From Nocardiopsis potens DSM 45234 (GTDB taxonomy: Bacteria > Actinomycetota > Actinomycetes > Streptosporangiales > Streptosporangiaceae), in contig NZ_ANBB01000054.1 of NCBI RefSeq assembly GCF_000341105.1, forward strand, positions 1-64,000: a stretch of DNA of 64,000 bases. Reading direction: 5' to 3'. Every line of letters starts with the position of its first letter. The first letter of the stretch is position 1. Made by a program: the position numbers and the translations under genes. Below are positions 1 through 6,528 of this stretch, in pieces. The notes beneath the pieces were generated by a model, which was not told the DNA's origin, did not search any database, and saw only the letters and a list, made by a program, of their open reading frames with translations.

Positions 1-272
1 CGAGCCGTCCCGCCAGATTCCCTGGCCGGTCGCTCTTCCGCTAGAGGCGGCGCTTTCCGCTTTGTTTCTCCTAAGTTACCACGCTTTTCTCGGAGGCGCC
101 TAATCGGCATTTCCGGGAAGTCCGCGGTAAGTCGCCCTCGCATGATTCCGGGCGGTCGGAGAACCGCTGGAACAGACTAACAGTGCGGAGACAGTGCTCC
201 GACCGTTCGGTCTTGGAAGGGATGCGGTCCGGTTCCGGCCCCGGAGGGCCGCCGTCCCGCAGCGACTCGTCA
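1..272 (-). other. Probable rRNA operon leader (16S gene outside the window)
   Basis: No credible protein gene is visible. Read on the minus strand, the segment follows a near-consensus promoter and is purine-rich, with an AAAGCGGAAAGCGCC stretch (around 48-63) of the kind I associate with actinomycete rRNA leaders. It lies downstream of tyrS, and tyrS next to an rRNA operon is a known arrangement in actinobacteria. The 16S gene itself is not in the window, so this is an inference. Confidence 0.45.
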
Positions 273-301
273 ACTATAGGTGCCGCGCCGAAGGTCGTCA
301 A
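273..301 (-). promoter_or_regulatory. Strong housekeeping-type promoter, probably for an rRNA operon
   Basis: On the minus strand TTGACG (301-296) is followed after exactly 17 nt by TATAGT (278-273). This is the best match to an actinobacterial principal-sigma promoter in the window. It lies beyond the tyrS terminator and points off the left edge with no protein gene in the next 270 nt, which fits a stable-RNA promoter. Confidence 0.65.
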
Positions 302-532
302 ACCACCCTCCGGGGAGTCTCCCGGAGGGAGGGGCTTCGGCTCGCGAACCGGGTCCTCGGGCTCCCCGGAGCGGGGCGGGGTCACCGGTTTCGCGGTAGG
401 TCGTATGTGGTTGCAGCGGATTACCTCCCCGGCGGCCCCCTGGGCTAAACGCCCCTCCGGCCGCTTTTTCCCGGGTTCGTCCGCGGTACTCCCCGGTCCG
501 GTGCCCCCGGTCCGGTGCCCCTGAACGGCGGC

Positions 533-571
533 GGCCCCGGTGCCCGCGGGGATACCGCGGGCACCGGGGCC
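533..571 (-). terminator. tyrS terminator hairpin
   Basis: A perfect 17-bp stem (533-549 with 555-571) closes a 5-nt loop 17 nt past the tyrS stop codon. There is no T tract, as is usual in this genome. Confidence 0.8.
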
Positions 572-588
572 GTTCCGGCGGCTCGGGA

Positions 589-1887
589 TCAGCCGGCGAC
601 GTCGACGCCGCCGACGTTCCGCTTGCCCCGGCGCACCACCAGGAAGCGGCCGTGCAGCAGATCGGCCTCGGTCGCCTTCGCCTCCAGGTCGGTGACCTTG
701 GTGTTGTTGAGGTAGGCGCCGCCGTCCTGGACCGCGCGGCGCGCGGCGGACTTGCTCGGCACCAGCCCGGTCTCGGCGAGCAGGTCGACCACCAGGACCC
801 CGTCGCCCAGGGCGGGCAGCTCGGTCCGGGGCACCTCGGCGAGCGCCGCGCCGAGCGTGGCGGCGTCCAGGGCGTCCAGGTCTGCCTGGCCGAACAGGGC
901 GCGGCTCGCGTCGATGACCTTGCGGCACTCCTCCTCGCCGTGGACCAGAGTGGTGAGCTCCTCCGCCAGGGCGCGCTGGGCGGCGCGCGCGGCGGGGCGC
1001 TCCTCGGTCAGCCGGGCCAGTTCGTCGATCTCCTCGCGGGTGCGGAAGCTGAACACCTTGAGGTAGCGGACGACGTCGCGGTCGTCGGTGTTGAACCAGA
1101 ACTGGTAGAAGGCGTACGGCGTGGTGAACTCCGGGTCCAGCCAGACCGCGCCGCTCTCCGTCTTGCCGAACTTGGTGCCGTCGCTCTTGGTCAGCAGGTT
1201 GGTGGTGAGCGCGTGCGCGGGGCCGTGCGGGACGTTGGCGTCCATCCGGCGGATGAGCTCCAGCCCCGCGGTGATGTTGCCCCACTGGTCGCTGCCGCCG
1301 GTCTGCAGGGTGCAGCCGTGGTCCCGGTAGAGGCGGACGAAGTCGTAGGACTGCAGCAGCACGTAGCTGAACTCGGTGTAGCTCATGCCCTCGCCGTCGA
1401 GGCGGCTGCGCACCGTCTCACGCTGGAGCATCTGGTTCAGGCTGAAGTGCTTGCCCACGTCCCGGAACATCTCGATCGCCGACATGGAGCGGAGCCAGTC
1501 GGCGTTGTTCGCCATGATCGCGTCCGTGGGGGCCGGGGCCTCCCCCTCCGGGGTGAAGCGGAGGAAGGGGGCGAGCTGCCGGCCGAGCCGGCCGACCCAC
1601 TCCGCGACGGTGTCCTCGGAGTTGAGGCTCCGCTCGGAGTTGGGCTTGGGGTCGCCGATGAGGCCGGTGCCGCCGCCCACCAGGGCGATGGGGCGGTGCC
1701 CCGCCCGCTGGAAGCGCGCCAGCGTCAGGATCTGGGTGAGGTGTCCGACGTGCAGGCTTCCCGCGGTGGGGTCGAAGCCGCAATAGAGGGTGACCGGGCC
1801 ATCGGCGAGCGCCTTGCGAAGTTCGTCAAGGTCGGTGGTCTGCGCGAGGAGGCCGCGCCATTCGAGTTCGTCGATGATGTCGGTCAC
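589..1887 (-). CDS. tyrS: Tyrosyl-tRNA synthetase
   Basis: Cytoplasmic class I aminoacyl-tRNA synthetase that charges tRNA-Tyr with tyrosine using ATP. The 432-residue product is full length. The Rossmann catalytic domain carries the HIGH-type signature as HVGH (residues 46-49) after YCGFDPTAGSL, and the KMSKS-type loop appears as KFGKT near residue 235. The C-terminal ~80 residues form an S4-like RNA-binding domain that begins around the PSKSAARR motif. It is a single gene with its own terminator; the long upstream gap holds a possible promoter at 1957-1987. I see no T-box-like specifier structure. Identification is secure. Confidence 0.97.
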   Translation of the reverse strand: MTDIIDELEWRGLLAQTTDLDELRKALADGPVTLYCGFDPTAGSLHVGHLTQILTLARFQRAGHRPIALVGGGTGLIGDPKPNSERSLNSEDTVAEWVGRLGRQLAPFLRFTPEGEAPAPTDAIMANNADWLRSMSAIEMFRDVGKHFSLNQMLQRETVRSRLDGEGMSYTEFSYVLLQSYDFVRLYRDHGCTLQTGGSDQWGNITAGLELIRRMDANVPHGPAHALTTNLLTKSDGTKFGKTESGAVWLDPEFTTPYAFYQFWFNTDDRDVVRYLKVFSFRTREEIDELARLTEERPAARAAQRALAEELTTLVHGEEECRKVIDASRALFGQADLDALDAATLGAALAEVPRTELPALGDGVLVVDLLAETGLVPSKSAARRAVQDGGAYLNNTKVTDLEAKATEADLLHGRFLVVRRGKRNVGGVDVAG

Positions 1888-1956
1888 TGTGTTCTTCCGT
1901 CGTGTCTCGTCGGCCGGCGGCCGGTTCGGGCCGCCGGATTACACCTGGTGCCGTCT

Positions 1957-1987
1957 ACGCTATCCGCTGCTCAGGAGAGCTCCGCAA
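1957..1987 (-). promoter_or_regulatory. Possible tyrS promoter
   Basis: On the minus strand TTGCGG (1987-1982) and TAGCGT (1962-1957) are separated by 19 nt, about 70 nt before the tyrS start. The -10 box is good and the spacing is long, so this is tentative. Confidence 0.3.
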
Positions 1988-2300
1988 CCGGTTTCCCCTC
2001 CGCCGGACGCCGGCGGGGGCCGGCACCCGGCCCGCCCCTGTTTTTCGGCGGGGATGCGGGCCCGGTTTTCGGACTCCGCTAATCGGTCCGATCGTGCGGA
2101 TTCCTCTGTCCCGTAAGGATTCTCGCGATCCGCCCACCGGGACGGCCGGCGCGCCGTAATCCCGCCCCGCACTTCGCCGCGAAGCGGCGGTATACCGCTT
2201 TTCCCGGACATGACCAGGGCGATCACCGAATGGAGCGGAGTGTCCGGTCGGCTTCCCGCGACCGGTCCAGCGGCCGCGGTGTCCGCGGCACCGGTCGACC

Positions 2301-2316
2301 TGTGACCGGCGTCACA
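2301..2316. promoter_or_regulatory. CRP/GlxR-type operator palindrome
   Basis: TGTGACCGGCGTCACA is a perfect TGTGA-N6-TCACA palindrome and also fits the actinobacterial Crp pattern GTG-N6-GNCAC. It sits in the long gap more than 400 nt upstream of tyrS, so its target is unclear. Confidence 0.5.
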
Positions 2317-2707
2317 CCTCACAGCGCACTCATACGGTCCGTAGTCGGTGATCATGGTCCCTGGCTCCCGGGCGATCACCGTCCGAAAGACCCCCGGGGC
2401 CGCCCGTGTCCGGCTCCGGTTCCCCCTATCGCTGCCGACATGCGGCGGTCCCGGGCCTGTCCGTCCTGTTCAGCAGGGAAAGGACGGGTGCGGCGCGCAC
2501 GGCCGCGTGTCCGCTCCGGGAGAGCACCGACCCCCCTGCCGCCCCGGCCCGCCGCCCGCCGGCCATGTCCCCGCCGGTCCGATGCCGGTCACGCACGATC
2601 TGACTCTGCGCATCCACCGGGCGGCGGCCGGGAGCCGGCGGGGCCGATGGGGCGCCGCCGAGCAGGCGGCCGCGCGTCCGGCGGAGCGGAGCGGGAAGGC
2701 GCGGCGT

Positions 2708-3922
2708 TCAGCGCGCCGCGAGCGTCTTCTCCCCCAGGTACTCCGCGATGGCCAGGGAGGACGTGGCCGCCGGGGAGGGGGCGTTGCGCACGCAGACGAA
2801 CCTGCCGTGCACGTCGATGGCGAAGTCGTCGAGCAGCGATCCGTCCCGGGCCAGCGCCTGGGCGCGGATGCCTGCGGGAGCGGGGCGGAGGTCGGCCGCG
2901 GTGATGCCGGGGACCAGCCGGGAGGCCTCCCGGGCGAACACCGCGGCCGAGGCGGACACCGCGACCTCCCGGGCGCCGACCGCCCAGTGCTCGCGGGCCA
3001 GCCGCCAGAAGCCGGGCCAGGACAGGGTTTCGGCCAGGTCCCGGCGGGCCACATCGCGGAGCCGGTAGCCCTCGCGGGCGGCGGCCAGGATCGCGTTGGG
3101 GCCGGCCATCACCTCGCCGTGCACATGCCGGGTGAGGTGCACCCCGAGGAAGGGGTAGCGCGGGTCCGGCACCGGGTAGACCAGGCCGCGGACCAGGTCC
3201 CGGCGCTCGGGGACGAGCTCGTGGTAGAGGCCGCGGAACGGCACGATCCGGGGGTCGGCCCCCGCCCCGGCCATCCTGGCCAGCCGGTCGGCCTGGAGTC
3301 CGGCGCAGATCACGACGGTGTCGAAGCGGTGCCGGGTCCGCTCCCCCGCCGGATCCCCGGTGAGCACCTCGGCGCCGCCGACGCCCTGGCGGAGCGCGAT
3401 GACCGGGGCGCCGAGCCGGACCCGCCCGCCGGAGCGGCGCACGTCGTCGGCGAGCGACTCGGCGACCGCGATGAAGTCGGTGATGGCGGTGTGCGGGGAG
3501 TGCAGCGCCTCGACGCCCTCGGCGTGCGGTTCGATCTCGCGGAGCCCTTCGGGGCCGAGCCGGCGCACCCCGGGGACGCCGTTCTCCCGGGCGGTCCGCT
3601 CGATCCGGTCCAGGCGCTCGGCGTCGTCGGCGTCCCGGGCCACCAGGACCTTGCCGACCTCCTGGTAGGGCAGGTCGCGCTCGGCGCAGTACTCGCGGAG
3701 CAGGAGCATGCCGCGGCGGCAGAGCTCCGCCTTGAGCGACCCCGGCCGGTAGTACAGGCCGGCGTGGACCACGCCGCTGTTCCGGCCGGTCTGGTGCGCG
3801 GCGACCCGGTCCTCCTTCTCCAGCACGGTGACCCGTGCCCCGGGCCGCTCCCGGGTGATCCACCGCGCCAGGGCCAGCCCGACGATTCCGCCGCCGATGA
3901 TGCCGATGTGGTCGCTGCTCAC
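2708..3922 (-). CDS. lhgO: L-2-hydroxyglutarate oxidase-like FAD protein
   Basis: Probably oxidises L-2-hydroxyglutarate to 2-oxoglutarate with FAD. The N-terminus has the dinucleotide-binding fingerprint IIGGGIVGLALA, followed by the family motif RNSGVVHAGLYY and, at the C-terminal end, RNAPSPAATSSLAIAEYL. About 404 residues, normal for the LhgO/YgaF branch of the DAO superfamily. I chose the GTG start at 3922 because the Rossmann strand begins at once; a TTG start at 3940 would add six residues and neither start has a strong ribosome-binding site. The small secreted-protein gene lies 53 nt upstream on the same strand. Family assignment is firm, the exact substrate less so. Confidence 0.85.
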   Translation of the reverse strand: MSSDHIGIIGGGIVGLALARWITRERPGARVTVLEKEDRVAAHQTGRNSGVVHAGLYYRPGSLKAELCRRGMLLLREYCAERDLPYQEVGKVLVARDADDAERLDRIERTARENGVPGVRRLGPEGLREIEPHAEGVEALHSPHTAITDFIAVAESLADDVRRSGGRVRLGAPVIALRQGVGGAEVLTGDPAGERTRHRFDTVVICAGLQADRLARMAGAGADPRIVPFRGLYHELVPERRDLVRGLVYPVPDPRYPFLGVHLTRHVHGEVMAGPNAILAAAREGYRLRDVARRDLAETLSWPGFWRLAREHWAVGAREVAVSASAAVFAREASRLVPGITAADLRPAPAGIRAQALARDGSLLDDFAIDVHGRFVCVRNAPSPAATSSLAIAEYLGEKTLAAR

Positions 3923-3958
3923 GGCGGACCACGCTAGCAAGGGCCGGTTCCACCCGAA

Positions 3959-3991
3959 TCAGCGCCCGCCCAGGCTCAGCGCCCGCCCAGG
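3959..3991. repeat. Tandem 16-bp duplication over a stop codon
   Basis: TCAGCGCCCGCCCAGG occurs at 3959-3974 and again at 3976-3991 (period 17). The second copy contains the last codons and stop of the secreted-protein gene, so the 3' end of that gene has been duplicated into the gap. Confidence 0.8.
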
Positions 3992-4329
3992 TAGGCGTCG
4001 GCGGGGACGGCGACGGTGTGCCCGGAGTCGAAGCGGATCTCGACGCCGTCCTCGTCCCAGTCCGTGCCGGTGATGCGCGGCGGGTCGTCGGGGAGGGCCG
4101 CCGGGATGCGCACCGGGTGGAAGTACACGTCCGGCTCGCGGCCCAGGCGCAGCTCGTACCGGGTCCCGCCGAGCGTCAGGTGCCGGACCAGGAGGAGTTC
4201 GCCCTCGCCCTGCTGCTCCCGGTGGACGACCTCGGTGTGCAGCGGGACGTCGGCCGCCGCCGCGCCGAGCGGAACACCGGCGGCCAGGGTCGCCAGGACC
4301 GCCGCGCCGATCGCGGTTCTCGTGCGCAC
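3976..4329 (-). CDS. Small secreted protein, unknown function
   Basis: A 117-residue product not recognised as a named family. The GTG start at 4329 is chosen because GGAGGTGAC directly precedes it; longer frames have no signal. The N-terminus is a classical signal peptide (RTRT, a hydrophobic stretch ending AAGVPLGAAAA) with likely cleavage before DVPLHTEV. The mature part is about 90 residues, acidic and without cysteine; it contains GGTRYELRLGREPDVYFHPV and a TGTDWDEDGVEIRFDSGH segment that looks like a small beta-rich domain. It probably shares a transcript with the flavoprotein gene downstream. Confidence 0.7.
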   Translation of the reverse strand: MRTRTAIGAAVLATLAAGVPLGAAAADVPLHTEVVHREQQGEGELLLVRHLTLGGTRYELRLGREPDVYFHPVRIPAALPDDPPRITGTDWDEDGVEIRFDSGHTVAVPADAYLGGR

Positions 4330-4548
4330 GTCACCTCCGTTCAGGGCCGGCCGAGCGGTCGACGGGAAGGACGCCGGCGGGCCCTTCCGCCCGGCCCCGA
4401 TCCTGGCGGCCGGCGCGCCTTCCCGGCAACCGCGAAGACCGGAGGGCGGACCGCCGCACGCACCCGTGGTCGGGTCGGGCACCGCCTCGGGAAGGGCACC
4501 GCGTCGGAGAGGGGTGAGAGGGGGCGTGCCGGTCGGTCAGCCGGTCGG

Positions 4549-5006
4549 GCGCGGCACCCCACAAGGTGAAGGTCCAAGCAGGCGGCAACGGCACAGGCAG
4601 GGGCCAGGGCGAAGGCGATCACCCGAGCGCGGCGCCTCACGGAGCGAAGGTCCAAGCAAGCAGCGACGGCAGCGGTAGGAGCGGGACGCAGCCGGCCACC
4701 CGAGCGCGGCGTCTCGCGGGGTCGGGGTTCAGGCCAGCGGCGACGGCAGCGGTAGGGGCGGGGCGCAGGTGGTCGCCCGGGCGCGGCACCCACGGGGTTG
4801 GGCTTAAAGCGAGCAGCGAAGGCGGGGAGGAGCACCGGCCGGTCGGTCGGGCGCGGCACCCCGCGAGGCGAAGGTCAAGACGGGCGGCGACGGCGGAGGT
4901 GGGGGCGGGGCGGAGGTGGTCGCCCGGGTACCGGGCCCCACGGGGTCGGGGTTCAGGCCGGCGGCGAGGGCGGGAGCGGGGTGGGCGCCGCGTTCACCGG
5001 CCGGGC
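4549..5006 (+). repeat. Left arm: head-to-tail array of ~77/70-bp units
   Basis: Six degenerate units begin with GCGCGGCRYCYC-like sequence at 4549, 4627, 4704, 4781, 4851 and 4928, giving intervals of 78, 77, 77, 70 and 77 bp. Each unit carries a variant of GGTTCAGGCCGGCGGCGA or GGTCAAGACGGGCGGCGA followed by a G-rich stretch; several end in GTGGTCGCCCGG. The units are imperfect, 75-90 % alike by eye. No coding frame is conserved between units. Confidence 0.8.
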
Positions 5007-5133
5007 CCGGCGCGTGCTCCCGGCGAGGGGGGAGGCGGTGCTCCGGTGAAGGGGGCAGGCCCACTTGCCCCGGCCCACCTGGGGGCCTTATCCCTATATG
5101 CCTGGTTCGCAGCGGGGATCGGGCGAGGGTGGA

Positions 5134-5438
5134 GGCGCCCTGCGCACCGCGAGAGCACCCCGATTACATCTACCAGCGAGTAGTGAACCTCGAGGACCCC
5201 ACCGCCCCTTCGTCGATTACCCAGAGTGGTCAAGGCGGGCCCTCCCGGGAGAACAAAAGCGACATCTCACCCCCACCCCTGCTCTTCCAGGGTTCCGGCC
5301 CCCTTCATCCCGGTCTTCCGGGCGACTCGAACCCCCGAACACCGGCCCGATCGAGGCGATCCGGGCCTCCCGGGGCCGATCCGGGCCGGGATGCGCGCCC
5401 GGGAATCACCGGGGTGCTCTCGCGGTGCGCAGGGCGCC
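5134..5438. repeat. 29-bp perfect inverted repeat around a 247-bp core
   Basis: Positions 5134-5162 and 5410-5438 are exact reverse complements (29 of 29). The 247 bp between them contain no convincing gene. The sequence outside continues as an imperfect inverted repeat and not as a direct duplication, which argues against a simple transposon insertion. It lies at the centre of the larger inverted repeat 4549-6020. Confidence 0.85.
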
Positions 5439-5513
5439 CCACCCCGCCATCACCCTGCGCAATCACCCAGGGCAGGGAGGTGAAGCGGTTTCAAGGGCGG
5501 CCGACTCCGGCGC

Positions 5514-6020
5514 CCGGGCGACGCGGGCACGGCGAACCCGCCACCCAGACCCGCCCCGACCGCCCCCACCCCTCTGCCGCGCCAGACCGACCAGCCGGTC
5601 CCCTGCCGCCCTCGCCGCCTGCTTGACCCCCCGCCCCGTGGGGCCCGACGCCCGGGCGACCGCCTCCGCCCCGCCCCTACCGCTGCCGTCGCCGCCGGCC
5701 TGAGCCTTCGCTCCGTGGGGCGCCGCGCCTGACCGACCAGCCGGTCCCCACCGCCGCCATCGCCGCCAGCTTGAGCCCCCGCCCCGTGGGATGCCGCGCC
5801 CGGGCGACCACCCCTCGCCCCGCCCCTACCGCTGCCGTCGCCGCCCGTCTTGACCCTCGCTCCGCGAGGTGCCGCACCCGACCGACCGGCACGCCCTCCC
5901 GCCCTCGCCGCCTGCTTGAACCCCCGCCCCGTGGGATGCCGCGCCCGGGCGACCACCTCTGCCCTGTCCCTGCCCTGTCCCTGCCTGTGCCGTCGTCGGG
6001 GCCGTCCGGTCGGCGGGGTG
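5514..6020 (-). repeat. Right arm: the same array, inverted
   Basis: Read on the minus strand, units begin at 5944, 5877, 5799, 5728, 5651 and 5582 (intervals 67, 78, 71, 77, 69). The variant order mirrors the left arm about a centre near 5286: 4928 pairs with 5651, 4851 with 5728, 4781 with 5799, 4704 with 5877, 4627 with 5944. The GGCACAGGCAGGG segment inside the first left unit is matched around 5977-5992. The arm ends about 30 bp before the stop of the DUF742 gene. Confidence 0.8.
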
Positions 6021-6051
6021 GCGGTTCTGGGCGTCCTGGCGGTGGCCGGGC

Positions 6052-6528
6052 TCATAGGGAGCGCAGGCCCTCCAGGACGCGGGTGAGGATGTCGGTGCCG
6101 CGCTCCGGGCGCGGGGGGCCACAGGGGTGCTCCGGGAGCAGGCGTCCCTCGGCGATGAGCTCGCCGGTCAGGTGGCGGAGCAGGTTGAGCGGCATGCCCA
6201 GGTCGGCGGCGAGGTCGGCGACCCGGCGCGGTGCCGTGCAGGCCCGCAGGATCGCCACGATCTCGGGGGCGGGCTCCCGGTCGGCGTCGCCGAGGTCGGC
6301 GGTGCGCACCGCGGCCAGGACGTCGGGGACGCCGCCGCGCCGGGGACGCCCGGCGGGGGCGGCCGCCGGGCTCCCCGCGCGCAGGGCGAACGGGCGGACC
6401 AGCGGCCCGGCGTCGACCATCCCGTCCGCGCCGTCGTCTCTGCCGACTCTGCCGTTTCTGCCGTTTCCGCGGCCTCTGCCGTCTCTGTCTTCTCTGCCGC
6501 TGCCGCTTCTGCTTTCTCCACCGGTCAT
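6052..6528 (-). CDS. DUF742 protein of a partial conservon
   Basis: A 158-residue cytoplasmic DUF742 protein, the winged-helix-like partner of conservon sensor kinases. The family core runs from VDAGPLVRPFALR (about 38-50) to the C-terminal TRVLEGLRSL and contains AAVRTADLGD and a helix-turn-helix-like VADLAADLGMPLNLLRHL segment. The first ~37 residues are low-complexity Gly/Arg/Asp/Ser encoded by a purine-rich simple-repeat tract. The ATG at 6528 overlaps the kinase stop codon (ATGA), so the two are coupled. Unlike the complete conservon upstream, this pair has no roadblock or GTPase gene. Confidence 0.88.
   Translation of the reverse strand: MTGGESRSGSGREDRDGRGRGNGRNGRVGRDDGADGMVDAGPLVRPFALRAGSPAAAPAGRPRRGGVPDVLAAVRTADLGDADREPAPEIVAILRACTAPRRVADLAADLGMPLNLLRHLTGELIAEGRLLPEHPCGPPRPERGTDILTRVLEGLRSL

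Larger units (their letters stand above)
1888..2707. other. 820-bp intergenic region upstream of tyrS
   Basis: No convincing gene: the reading frames here have ordinary GC-rich shadow composition and no good ribosome-binding sites. It contains a candidate tyrS promoter (1957-1987), a 12-bp palindrome GCGGTATACCGC (2187-2198) and a perfect CRP-type palindrome (2301-2316). The distance from these sites to tyrS is large enough that an unrecognised small RNA or short gene cannot be excluded. Confidence 0.5.

Noticed and set aside
652-2082. Long plus-strand frame over tyrS
   Set aside because: Antisense shadow caused by high GC at third codon positions; no domain is recognisable.
1960-2379. A 139-residue reading frame in the gap upstream of tyrS
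   Set aside because: No ribosome-binding site, low-complexity composition and no recognisable domain; it would also cross the CRP-type palindrome.
5134-5438. Insertion sequence or MITE with 29-bp terminal repeats
   Set aside because: No transposase, no flanking direct duplication, and the inverted similarity continues outside the 29-bp repeats.
4549-6020. CRISPR-like array
   Set aside because: Units are degenerate along their full length and lack unique spacers between identical repeats; no cas genes are present.
6168-6521. A 117-residue frame starting MEKAEAAAAEKTE
   Set aside because: It is an alternative reading of the purine-rich repeat tract inside the DUF742 gene; the DUF742 frame carries the conserved domain.
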